Positions 34,255 through 42,286 of a DNA stretch of 64,000 nt are shown here, piece by piece (the first letter of the stretch is position 1; every line of letters begins with the position of its first letter). Source of the stretch: Paenibacillaceae bacterium GAS479 (lineage in GTDB: Bacteria > Bacillota > Bacilli > Paenibacillales > Paenibacillaceae). Under the pieces are notes generated by a model. The model made no database searches, was not told the origin of the DNA, and saw only the letters and a list, made by a program, of their open reading frames with translations. Location of the stretch: positions 5,290,501-5,354,500 of the forward strand of contig LT629764.1 of the NCBI GenBank assembly GCA_900105225.1. The letters run 5' to 3'. Made by a program: the position numbers and the translations under genes.

Positions 34255-36633
34255 TTGAATGAATTCCGAGTAAAGGGACTTAGCTGCGGCAACTGTGCCA
34301 TGGACTTGGAGCGGCAAATCCGCAAACTTCCCCATGGTGAAGGAGCAACACTGCATTATTCCTCTGCACGGCTGGTCGTAGATGAGCGGATCGAAATGGA
34401 TCGCGTCCGTAAAATTTTGAAATCCGATGGTGCTGTCATTCAAGCAGCTCTAAATGGACCAGGATCGGCTGCGGCTCTGAAAGCCCCCTTTCCGATGGCC
34501 GGGCAAGCGAACTCATGTTCTTCAAGCGACTGCGGCTGCTCAGCAGACGGACACAAACATAATCATTCGCATAACCACAATCATAGCCATAGTCACGATC
34601 ATAATCATGACCACAGCCATGACCATGCTTCGCATAAGCACAGTCACGGGGATAACCACCAACATGCACACTCTCACGGCGGTCACGATCACAGCCATAG
34701 TCACGACCATGCTCACGGCGATCATGACCATCATGGACATGACCACTCCCACTCCGTCGGCAAGGGCATCTACATCGAGCTCGGTATCAGCTTTGCTTTA
34801 TTCCTGACGGCACTTATAGCAGAAAACAGCTTCCCTTACAGTGTCATTGTAATCCTATATTTGGCTGCGATTGGGCTAAGTGGCTGGAGAACGTTCTGGA
34901 AAGGCCTACGCAACCTCGTTCAGCTGCGATTCACGATGGATACGCTGATGACCGTGGCGCTCATTGGAGCTGTGGCCATTCAAGAATGGAAAGAAGCTGC
35001 GCTAGTAGCGATTCTATTCGGTATTAACGAGTTGCTTGAAGGATTAGGTATGAATCGAGCAAGACAGTCTATGGAAAAGCTTCTCAACGCTGCTCCTAAA
35101 GAGGCCATTCTGCTTGAGAACGGCCAGAAGCGTTCCATTCCTGTATCCGAGCTGTCTGAAGGTCATACCGTTCTCGTAAGCGCCGGAGCGCAAATTCCTT
35201 CGGATGGAACGATTCTGACGGGGAGCAGCTCCGTCAACGAAGCGGCCATCACCGGTGAATCAATCCCTGTCGATAAAAAGCCTGGCGACACCGTGTTCGG
35301 CGGCAGCTTGAATCAGGAAGGAAGCCTGACGATCCGCATTGATAAGGCGTTTAAACAGTCCTCCCTTGCCAAGATTCTGCAGCTGGTACAGGAGGCACAG
35401 GAATCCAAAACGCCAACGGAGCTGTTTATCAACCGTTTTTCCCGGTATTATACTCCGGCAATTATGATCATTGCTGCTCTGGTCATGCTCATACCACCAC
35501 TGTTTTTCGGTGGGGAATGGCGCGAATGGCTTTACGAAGGGCTAGCGGTGCTGATTGTAGGCTGTCCATGCGCGCTTATCCTCTCTTCGCCAGTCGCTAT
35601 TCTTGCCGGCATTACCAAGCTTGCTAGAGAAGGCATTCTCGTTAAAGGCGGCGCTTTTCTGGAGCAGCTGGGACGAATTCGGATCATTGCTTTTGACAAA
35701 ACGGGTACACTCACCAAAGGAAAACCACATGTTGCCGCTGTACAAAGTTGGGATGATCGCTTCCTCCCTGTAACAGCGTCCATGGAAAGTGGTTCCTCCC
35801 ACCCACTGGCGACGGCAATCATGAATTATATGAAGGAACAGAATGTCGAGCATGAAACGATTGAAACACAAACCGCTTTAGGCCGTGGATTGACGGCAAC
35901 GATTGATGGCAACTCTTATGTGCTCGGAAGTCCACAGCTTCTCGATCAACTGGAGCTCAGCAACGCCGTCGAGGCCAAAGAAAAAATCGAGTCCTATAGA
36001 GAACAAGGCCTTACGCTCGTATTGCTGGCAGATGAAAGTAAAGTGCTAGGAATCTTCGGCCTTTCCGATGAGCTTAGACCTGAAACTCCGGAAGTGGTCA
36101 AGGAGCTTCACCGCGCCGGAATCAGCCGCACCGTAATGCTGACTGGTGACCATGCAATCTCTGCGAAACGGATGGCTGCAGCAAGCGGGGTTAAAGATTA
36201 CGAAGCAAGCCTGTTGCCAGAAGACAAAGTCGACCGTATCAAAGAGCTTAGGAAGGCTGGGCGGGTCGCCATGATCGGCGATGGCATCAATGACGCCCCT
36301 GCTCTTGCTACCGCTGATCTTGGTATTGCCATGGGCAAAGGCACGGACAGCGCCATCGAAACAGCTGATCTAGTGCTTATGCAAGATCATTTGGGCAAGC
36401 TGCCTTCAGCAATTCGAACCGCGAAGCTGACGAATCGCATTATTACTTTTAACATCAGCATTTCGCTCGGACTGAAAATAATAGCCCTCTTACTCACAAT
36501 CCCAGGCTGGTTGACGCTCTGGATCGCTATTCTCTCCGATATGGGAGCAACGATCCTGGTGTCCTTGGTCAGTATGATCCTGCTCCTTCCGTCCCGCAAA
36601 GCTTCCTCCTCTACAACATCTCAAGCAAGCTAA
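34255..36633 (+). CDS. Zn/Cd-translocating P1B-type ATPase with His-rich insert
   Basis: A 792-residue metal-exporting ATPase. N-terminal HMA domain with GLSCGNCAMDLERQI (about 7-21). A very His-rich linker of about 75 residues (about 98-172) is probably a metal chaperoning or sensing tail. The membrane metal site CPC is at about 437-439, the phosphorylated Asp in DKTGTLTKGKPH at about 481, SSHPLA follows, and the hinge is GDGINDAPALATADLGIAMG. TTG 34255 is preferred: AGGAAGG lies nine bases ahead, whereas ATG 34246 abuts it. CPC with a CzrA-like repressor points to Zn(II), Cd(II) or Co(II) efflux. Confidence 0.93.
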   Translation: MNEFRVKGLSCGNCAMDLERQIRKLPHGEGATLHYSSARLVVDERIEMDRVRKILKSDGAVIQAALNGPGSAAALKAPFPMAGQANSCSSSDCGCSADGHKHNHSHNHNHSHSHDHNHDHSHDHASHKHSHGDNHQHAHSHGGHDHSHSHDHAHGDHDHHGHDHSHSVGKGIYIELGISFALFLTALIAENSFPYSVIVILYLAAIGLSGWRTFWKGLRNLVQLRFTMDTLMTVALIGAVAIQEWKEAALVAILFGINELLEGLGMNRARQSMEKLLNAAPKEAILLENGQKRSIPVSELSEGHTVLVSAGAQIPSDGTILTGSSSVNEAAITGESIPVDKKPGDTVFGGSLNQEGSLTIRIDKAFKQSSLAKILQLVQEAQESKTPTELFINRFSRYYTPAIMIIAALVMLIPPLFFGGEWREWLYEGLAVLIVGCPCALILSSPVAILAGITKLAREGILVKGGAFLEQLGRIRIIAFDKTGTLTKGKPHVAAVQSWDDRFLPVTASMESGSSHPLATAIMNYMKEQNVEHETIETQTALGRGLTATIDGNSYVLGSPQLLDQLELSNAVEAKEKIESYREQGLTLVLLADESKVLGIFGLSDELRPETPEVVKELHRAGISRTVMLTGDHAISAKRMAAASGVKDYEASLLPEDKVDRIKELRKAGRVAMIGDGINDAPALATADLGIAMGKGTDSAIETADLVLMQDHLGKLPSAIRTAKLTNRIITFNISISLGLKIIALLLTIPGWLTLWIAILSDMGATILVSLVSMILLLPSRKASSSTTSQAS

Positions 36634-36636
36634 CAA

Positions 36637-36675
36637 AAACGCCAGCAGCGGAATCAATCCGCTGCTGGCGTCTTC
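36637..36675. terminator. Bidirectional terminator
   Basis: AACGCCAGCAGCGGA pairs with TCCGCTGCTGGCGT, with TCTTCTT on the plus side and TTTTTG on the minus side. It lies between the convergent ATPase gene and the secreted-protein gene. Confidence 0.85.
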
Positions 36676-36687
36676 TTATCTCTTTAA

Positions 36688-37200
36688 TTAAGGGATGAAC
36701 TGCTGAACAATCTTCGTCACAACCCCATCTTTCACCGTGAGGTGATAAGGGAAGTCGCTCAGATCAAGTACGTCGTTTTTAGGGAAAAGCTTAGCGAATT
36801 GATCCACAGCCATCGGCTCATTCCACTCCGTGGTGATCTCTGCTGGATCGCCGGTTTTGTCATAAATCTGCATAAGAACGACTGCATCCGGTGATACCTC
36901 GTACATCTTCACTGAAGGATCATTGTTCACAATATAGTAACCGTCAGGAGCGCTGTCCAGTCCGGAATCAGGCTCATTTTTGAGGAACTCGGCGTCAGCC
37001 TCTTTACCTTCGTACCAATCGATCCCATCGGCACTTATGTACCATTTGCCATCTTTATAACTAAGTTCATTAATATAGTCTGTTTGGGTGTCTACCGTCT
37101 TCTTGAAGGGCTGATAATCCCCGCCCACGGCATTAGCCGTTGAGATGAAGTAAAACAAGATCGACGCGGTTGCAATAATGCTGAGAAGGCTTTTTTTCAT
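36688..37200 (-). CDS. Hypothetical secreted protein
   Basis: A 170-residue protein with an N-terminal signal peptide (LLSIIATASILFYFISTANA) and GGGAG ten bases ahead of the ATG. The mature part is acidic and Tyr/Asp-rich (YINELSYKDGKWYISADGID). No catalytic motif or family recognised. It is monocistronic and ends at a shared terminator. Confidence 0.65.
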   Translation of the reverse strand: MKKSLLSIIATASILFYFISTANAVGGDYQPFKKTVDTQTDYINELSYKDGKWYISADGIDWYEGKEADAEFLKNEPDSGLDSAPDGYYIVNNDPSVKMYEVSPDAVVLMQIYDKTGDPAEITTEWNEPMAVDQFAKLFPKNDVLDLSDFPYHLTVKDGVVTKIVQQFIP

Positions 37201-37401
37201 AATGGCTCGTCTCCCTTTCTAATCCTAGAAAAACTACTGCCCGGTAACTCGATCTGTTCGGTTATTACCCGGTGAAGCCGGGGATGAATCAGCTTCTGAT
37301 ATCATTATAAACGGATCAACCTGCCAAGAGGTTGCAACAAAGTTACAAAACACTGTACTCTAATTATGTAAGTGTGAAAACAGACAAAGGAGAATGCAGA
37401 C

Positions 37402-38538
37402 ATGCTTCGCAGAATAATAGGTTTCACCGTTTTCCTTTTTCTATTTGCAGCCATTACGTATTATATTGGCTGGAATCTTTCGTTATTCCTAAGCAGTCTC
37501 GGGGTTGATCAGCATGTTTGGATGTGGATTGTTGTGTCTTTCCTCTCCCTCTCTTATCTTATTGCGATGGCGCTTATACGGCTGTGGGGCGGCCTGCCGG
37601 TGCGACTGTTTAAACTGGCGGCTTCTTATTATCTCGCGGTCATTGAGTTCTTGATCCTGTTGCTGCCTTTGGCTAATCTAGGTTGGCTGATCGCTGCTGC
37701 GGCCGGAGTGGAACGCGAGAACTACAATGAGGCTGCAGGTTGGTCCGTCCTGCTTTTGCTCGTCCTTCTTCTCGTTTGGGGCAGCCGTAATGCCTGGAGC
37801 CCGATCGTGCGCCACTTCAACCTCCATGTGGATAAACATGTCCCGGGCCGTGAAAGTCTCACCTTGCTGGCCGCATCCGATATCCATTTGGGCGATATTG
37901 TGGGCAAGCGGCATCTGTCTAGGCTAGTGAGCATTAGCAAGGAGCTGCAGCCTGATCTAATTTTGCTCGCAGGAGATGTAATCGACGATAGTGTGAAGCC
38001 ATTTATTAGGCAAAATATGGCCGAAGTCATCTCGCAGCTGAAAGCGCCTCTCGGTACTTACGCTGTCCTTGGCAATCATGAATATTATGGGGGCCACATT
38101 TCCGAATACACGGCCAAAATGGCCGATGCTGGCATACCAGTGCTACAGGATCAGGTGGTGCAAACCGGCGGTCTTTATATCGCGGGTCGCAAGGACAAAA
38201 CAGCAGAAGCGATGTCGGCTGAAGGCCGGATTTCCACCGCAGAGCTGCTTAGCCAAGCCGACGCATCCGCCCCCATTTTCCTGATGGACCATCAGCCATA
38301 TGGCTTCGCCCAAGCAGCTGAAGCTGGTGCAGACCTCCTTCTGTGCGGACATACACATCGTGGCCAGTTTGCACCGAACCATCTAGTGACACGCCGCCTT
38401 TTTGAGCTCGATTGGGGTTATATGAGAAAATCCGCTCTCCATGTTCTTGTTTCCTCCGGATTCGGCAGCTGGGGTCCTCCAATTCGACTGTTTAGTAGAA
38501 GCGAAGTATTATTAGTGACGTTTACTTTTAAGAAATAA
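37402..38538 (+). CDS. Membrane-anchored metallophosphoesterase
   Basis: A 378-residue protein with three to four N-terminal membrane helices (about 5-135) and a calcineurin-like phosphoesterase domain: SDIHLGD (about 159), LLAGDVIDD, GNHEYYGG and CGHTHRGQ, the full set of metal-binding motifs. The membrane-anchored layout resembles YkuE/YaeI-type phosphoesterases, some of which act on UDP-sugars or lipids. AAAGGAG lies nine bases ahead of the ATG. A terminator follows. The substrate is not predictable. Confidence 0.85.
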   Translation: MLRRIIGFTVFLFLFAAITYYIGWNLSLFLSSLGVDQHVWMWIVVSFLSLSYLIAMALIRLWGGLPVRLFKLAASYYLAVIEFLILLLPLANLGWLIAAAAGVERENYNEAAGWSVLLLLVLLLVWGSRNAWSPIVRHFNLHVDKHVPGRESLTLLAASDIHLGDIVGKRHLSRLVSISKELQPDLILLAGDVIDDSVKPFIRQNMAEVISQLKAPLGTYAVLGNHEYYGGHISEYTAKMADAGIPVLQDQVVQTGGLYIAGRKDKTAEAMSAEGRISTAELLSQADASAPIFLMDHQPYGFAQAAEAGADLLLCGHTHRGQFAPNHLVTRRLFELDWGYMRKSALHVLVSSGFGSWGPPIRLFSRSEVLLVTFTFKK

Positions 38539-38561
38539 TTATTATTCCGACCCCACCCCGG

Positions 38562-38588
38562 CCGCAGGCCTTCTGACCTGCGGTTTTA
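38562..38588 (+). terminator. Terminator after the phosphoesterase gene
   Basis: CCGCAGG pairs with CCTGCGG around eight bases, followed by TTTTAAAA. Confidence 0.8.
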
Positions 38589-38600
38589 AAATTGGAATAT

Positions 38601-38623
38601 GGTTTACATAACTATTCTTACAA
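38601..38623. repeat. 23-bp direct repeat, copy 1 (dif-like half)
   Basis: GGTTTACATAACTATTCTTA followed by CAA. The same 23-mer with one mismatch occurs at 41615-41637 in the same orientation. The complementary strand contains TTATGTAAACC, which matches 10 of 11 bases of the XerD-binding arm of the Bacillus dif site (TTATGTAAACT). It lies 83 bases upstream of the XerS-like gene. Confidence 0.6.
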
Positions 38624-38706
38624 AGATGAATGGCCGTAAATAACTGTGTTGTCCACTCGATGCTTGATTGTTACAATTGTATATGTTGAATGGAGGAACG
38701 AAGCTA

Positions 38707-39792
38707 ATGAACCTATTGAAGGTAAAAGACCGCATGGAGCTGGACCGGCGCGTTCCCTCCATGCCGTGGTATGTGGAAAAATTCATCAACTACAAGCTGC
38801 CTGATCTGTCTCCTTCCTCCTTGCTGGAATACGTACGGGATTATGAGGCCTTTTTCAACTGGCTTCTTGCCGAAGGTCTTGCTGCTGGCCCTACTCTCTC
38901 GAAAATTACGTTGGAAGAGCTGGAAAAGCTACATATGGACAGCATCGACGCATACAGAATGTTCCTCGCCTCCAAACCGATTCAGGCGAACAGCCGCACG
39001 ACCGTCTCTCGCAAGCTAAGCTCGCTGCGCTCTCTTTTTCACTATTTGAGCCAGATTGCTGAGGATGATGACTTTTATCCGCTGCTGAAGCGCAATGTGA
39101 TGGCCAAGGTTGCGATCAAACGAACGCATAAGCCGAAGGATACTGCGGCTAAGCTGGAGGGTAAGCTGCTGCAAGAGGAAGAGCTAGGCGAATTTCTGCG
39201 TTATGTGAAGCATGATTACGGCCTTGATGCTGCGCTCAGCAAGCAGGCCCTTTCTTCTTTTGAGAAAAATTCGGTCCGGGATTCCTGTATTGTCAGTCTA
39301 ATTCTGCACTCCGGGCTGCGCGTATCTGAAGTGGTGAATCTTAATCTGGACGATCTAGATCTGAAAAAAAAGCTCGTTTATGCCTACCGTAAGGGCAGCA
39401 ATGACGATACGTTCAAGGTACCGGTCTACTTCCGCCAAGAAGCGGTTCAGGACCTGCAGGAATACACCGGGCTGCGCGACAGCCGTTATGCTGCTCCAAG
39501 AAGAGAAAAAGCTCTCTTTCTCGCTGTTGCCAATGGCAGGTCGGAGGGCTCGCGCATGACAAAAAGGGCCATCCAGCAGATGGTCCTCAAGTATGCCAAG
39601 CGATTCGGCAAGCCGTATCTGTCCGTGCACAAGCTCAGACATTCCTTCGCGACGGATTACTATTTGCGCAACGATCTGTATAAAACCCAGGAGCAGCTAG
39701 GCCATGCCTCGCCTGACACGACCCAGATCTACGCTCATCTCACCGACAAAACGATGCAGGAGGCTATCGACCGCATCCGAAAGGATGAATGA
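38707..39792 (+). CDS. xerS: XerS-like tyrosine recombinase
   Basis: A 361-residue recombinase. The N-terminal segment VPSMPWYVEKFINYKL and SLLEYVRDYEAFFNWLLAEG is typical of XerS, the single-protein chromosome dimer resolvase of streptococci that also occurs in many Bacillales. The catalytic core has SGLRVSEVVNL, the HKLRHSFATDY box and LGHASPDTTQIYAHL with the Tyr. ATG 38707 has GGAGG ten bases upstream. A 23-bp dif-like repeat lies just before the gene. It may resolve chromosome dimers or act on integrated elements. Confidence 0.85.
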   Translation: MNLLKVKDRMELDRRVPSMPWYVEKFINYKLPDLSPSSLLEYVRDYEAFFNWLLAEGLAAGPTLSKITLEELEKLHMDSIDAYRMFLASKPIQANSRTTVSRKLSSLRSLFHYLSQIAEDDDFYPLLKRNVMAKVAIKRTHKPKDTAAKLEGKLLQEEELGEFLRYVKHDYGLDAALSKQALSSFEKNSVRDSCIVSLILHSGLRVSEVVNLNLDDLDLKKKLVYAYRKGSNDDTFKVPVYFRQEAVQDLQEYTGLRDSRYAAPRREKALFLAVANGRSEGSRMTKRAIQQMVLKYAKRFGKPYLSVHKLRHSFATDYYLRNDLYKTQEQLGHASPDTTQIYAHLTDKTMQEAIDRIRKDE

Positions 39793-39832
39793 AAATCACT
39801 CGCCAACAAGCACCGAGCGACCGGCGGGATGA

Positions 39833-40354
39833 TCAGTGATCCCAGAGCTGCGGCATAGCTCCTTCTTCTACGGCATACTCAAAATCCTCAATATCAAATA
39901 CCTGGACCGGTACCTCAGCTTCGATGAGGCGGTCCTGGAATTCATATTGATCCGATAGAATCGGAATTTCAAGCTTGGAAGCAGTCAACAACAACTCCGT
40001 CTCCACGGGGTCAAAATACTCTCCGTAGTGTGCGTTATCCATGGAATTCACAACTGTGAACTGAATGCGATCATTCAAAATGAGCGGCGAGCTCTCTCTC
40101 CAAGGCATCTGAAGCGCTCTCTCGATTTTCTTACGGTTCAGCGAGTCCTCAAAAAACAGGATCAGCTCCCCAATTTTGCCGCGTACGAAGGCATCCTCTG
40201 TCGGATCGTCCATGACAGGCTCTGGGCTGTCCTTCATCTCATAAAGCTCCAGAATAGTGGAGTAAGGCAGTACGAAGTCAACTGGCAGGCTCGGAACGAG
40301 CAGCTGTCCATAAGTCGCCACCATCACCGCTTCAATAACAAATCTCCGCTGCAT
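39833..40354 (-). CDS. Conserved hypothetical protein
   Basis: A 173-residue soluble acidic protein (pI low; many Glu/Asp, e.g. DPTEDAFVRGKIGELILFFE). GGGGGA lies six bases ahead of ATG 40354. It begins MQRRFVIEAVMVATYGQLLV and has no recognised domain or catalytic motif. I recall a similar protein next to bacillithiol-related genes in Bacillales but cannot confirm this. It is divergent from the ypdA gene. Confidence 0.6.
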   Translation of the reverse strand: MQRRFVIEAVMVATYGQLLVPSLPVDFVLPYSTILELYEMKDSPEPVMDDPTEDAFVRGKIGELILFFEDSLNRKKIERALQMPWRESSPLILNDRIQFTVVNSMDNAHYGEYFDPVETELLLTASKLEIPILSDQYEFQDRLIEAEVPVQVFDIEDFEYAVEEGAMPQLWDH

Positions 40355-40521
40355 TCCAGATCCCCCTCTTTAAGCAACGTTACCAAGATAGTGAATCCAT
40401 TATACATGAATTAGCTCCTGTGCCATAGGGCTTAGCTCTAGTTGCCTGCAAAATAAGGCAAAGGTACAATAACAAGTAGAACAGGCGCTTTAGTCGCTAA
40501 AAACGGAGGTCGACTGTACCC

Positions 40522-41511
40522 TTGCAGCAAGAACAAATTATCATTATTGGCGCTGGACCTTGCGGCCTGGCCGCAGCACTTGAGTTCCGCAACCGCGGAA
40601 TAGATGCCTTGATCATCGAAAAAGAGAACCTGGTCCACTCTATTTCACAGTACCCGACTTATCTTAGTTTTTTCAGCTCTCCGGAGCTGCTGGAAATAGG
40701 CGGTGTGCCGTTCACGACAGCACAGGAAAAGCCTTCCCGCCTAGAGGCGCTTAATTACTACCGTACCGTCGCTCTGCGGAGCGATATTCGCATCAATGCT
40801 TATGAGAAGGTCGAGACTGTTATTAAGGAAGCAAGCGGCGCTTTTCTTGTTCACACGACGGCACGCCATGGAGAGAAGCGCAGTTACTCCTCTCAGGCCG
40901 TTGTCATCGCAACAGGATATTTTGACCAGCCCAATCGAATCGGCATCCCCGGAGAGGATCTGCCTAAAGTGAGTCATTTCTTTCGGGAGGCTCATCCATA
41001 TACCGGCATGCAGGTTGCGATTATCGGCGGCAGTAACTCCGCAATAGACGCCGCTTTGGAGCTGGAGCGCGTGGGCGCCAAGGTGACCGTCATCTACAGA
41101 AAGCCGGACTATTCGCCTCACATTAAGCCATGGGTCAGGCCCGTTTTCGAAAGTCTCGTGCGCAAAGAACGCATTCGGATGCTCTTTAATTCCAGAACTG
41201 TTGCTATTAAACCTGGAAGTATCGTCATTCAAGGTGAAGAAAGCTCACCGTATGAGCTGGAAAATGACTTTGTGCTTGCTCTAACGGGCTTTCATCCCGA
41301 CCGCGACTTCCTAATGTCGATGGGTGTTGCCATCGAGCCGGAGGGCTATCCGCTTTTTGAGAGCGAAACGATGGAAACCAATGTTCCCGGTATTTATCTT
41401 GCCGGTGTTGTCGCTTCGCGCCATGAGGCCAATGAGATTTTCATCGAGACTGGCCGTTTTCACGGAGTGCGGATCGCCGATCATTGGCAGCGGCTCCATC
41501 CTGAAAACTGA
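40522..41511 (+). CDS. ypdA: Bacillithiol disulfide reductase YpdA (Bdr)
   Basis: A 329-residue FAD/NAD(P)H oxidoreductase. N-terminal GAGPCGLAAALEF with Cys14, the redox Cys of YpdA. ISQYPTYLSFFSSPELLEIG is the family-specific block after it, QVAIIGGSNSAIDAALELER is the NADPH site, and NVPGIYLAGVVASRHEANEI is the C-terminal end. YpdA reduces bacillithiol disulfide and keeps the low-GC Gram-positive thiol redox buffer. TTG start 40522 with GGAGG 12 bases ahead. Confidence 0.9.
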   Translation: MQQEQIIIIGAGPCGLAAALEFRNRGIDALIIEKENLVHSISQYPTYLSFFSSPELLEIGGVPFTTAQEKPSRLEALNYYRTVALRSDIRINAYEKVETVIKEASGAFLVHTTARHGEKRSYSSQAVVIATGYFDQPNRIGIPGEDLPKVSHFFREAHPYTGMQVAIIGGSNSAIDAALELERVGAKVTVIYRKPDYSPHIKPWVRPVFESLVRKERIRMLFNSRTVAIKPGSIVIQGEESSPYELENDFVLALTGFHPDRDFLMSMGVAIEPEGYPLFESETMETNVPGIYLAGVVASRHEANEIFIETGRFHGVRIADHWQRLHPEN

Positions 41512-41515
41512 GAAA

Positions 41516-41556
41516 GAAAGGGACATTCTGCTCCGGCAGGATCGTCCCTGGTCTTC
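41516..41556 (+). terminator. Probable terminator after ypdA
   Basis: AGGGAC and GTCCCT with an inner CTGC/GGCAG stem form a hairpin of about 12 pairs; a pyrimidine-rich run with CTTTTTC follows. It lies a few bases after the stop codon. Confidence 0.55.
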
Positions 41557-41614
41557 CTCTTTTTCTTTTAACGGTAACTTCGATTTTTTACCCCTATTAT
41601 TTAATGCTGCTAAA

Positions 41615-41637
41615 GGTTTACATAACTATCCTTACAA
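41615..41637. repeat. 23-bp direct repeat, copy 2 (dif-like half)
   Basis: GGTTTACATAACTATCCTTA followed by CAA, one mismatch from the copy at 38601-38623 and in the same orientation. The two copies bracket a 3.0-kb segment with xerS, the 173-aa protein and ypdA. Confidence 0.6.
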
Positions 41638-41896
41638 TTTCAAAAGCCCGACAAAACGAGTATACGCTAGCCCTTGAATATAAAGTCAGACATCGGCATT
41701 CCAGTGTTGACTGATACAATGTCCCATCTTAAACCTGTCCTCCAGCACTGCTCTCCCTTTACCGTCATCAGTATAAAAAGAAGCGGGCGCATAGGAGCAA
41801 CCCGCTTCCTGAAATGAATTTTCGTAGTTACAGTACGCGTAAAATGCCGTTTTTTGTAGCTTCTCTGCTGCTAAAATATCATCAATAGAGCTGAAA

Positions 41897-42034
41897 TACT
41901 CGCAGACTGCCTTCCATGACTCTTTATTACTTAGACTGCCGTTCAAATACATCTAGTACTCGTAGACAGACGTTTATGTAGATGTAGTATTTGTAGACTG
42001 CCGAAGTAGTAATCGTTGTACTCGTAGCCTGCCG
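41897..42034. repeat. Degenerate tandem repeat, 30-31 bp period, five units
   Basis: TACTCGTAGACTGCCG-like cores begin at 41897, 41927, 41957, 41988 and 42019, so the period is 30-31 bases. The 16-base core is conserved and the remaining 14-15 bases vary. Several units add a TTCAA tail. On the minus strand the unit reads GGCAGTCTACGAGTA. Confidence 0.75.
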
Positions 42035-42041
42035 TTCAATT

Positions 42042-42083
42042 GGCTGCACACTGTAAAAGCTGCCTTTTTTACAGTGTGCAGCC
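42042..42083. other. Perfect 17-bp inverted repeat hairpin
   Basis: GGCTGCACACTGTAAAA pairs exactly with TTTTACAGTGTGCAGCC around an eight-base loop. No T run follows on the plus side, so it is not a standard terminator in that direction. It adjoins the repeat array directly. Confidence 0.8.
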
Positions 42084-42220
42084 CTCGACATTGGTTGTGT
42101 CGTTCCGTCACTGAGTGTCGAAAAGCTTTCAATCTTGTTGCTTTATGCGCTTCCCCGGGAAATATCATAGACTATTCTGAACATTTCCCGTCACTATTTC
42201 CTTTACTTCTACCATTATCA

Positions 42221-42286
42221 TTACCATCTACTGAGCATCATTATTATCACTTGCTGCGCATCACCCTTATCATCTACTGCGGATGA
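42221..42286. repeat. 23-bp tandem repeat, three units
   Basis: Units ending in GCATCA or GGATGA occur at 42221-42240, 42241-42263 and 42264-42286, each with a CATCTACTG or CACTTGCTG centre. The last unit overlaps the stop codon of the permease gene at 42274. Confidence 0.6.

Larger units (their letters stand above)
41638..42273. other. Gene-free stretch with repeats and a hairpin
   Basis: No frame in this stretch has a ribosome site and a recognisable product. It contains a 30-bp-period degenerate repeat array (41897-42034), a perfect 17-bp hairpin (42042-42083), and a 23-bp tandem repeat (42221-42286) running into the end of the minus-strand permease gene. Confidence 0.7.

Noticed and set aside
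34540-34752. Frames opposite the His-rich insert of the P-type ATPase
   Set aside because: They are complements of a CAT/CAC/GAC repeat coding His and Asp; the plus-strand gene explains the sequence fully.
41686-41952. 88-aa minus-strand ORF as a gene
   Set aside because: No ribosome site, and its first codons lie inside the repeat array; the product has no recognisable feature.
41897-42034. CRISPR array
   Set aside because: The conserved core is only about 16 bases and degenerate, with 14-15 variable bases between; no cas genes are present in the window.
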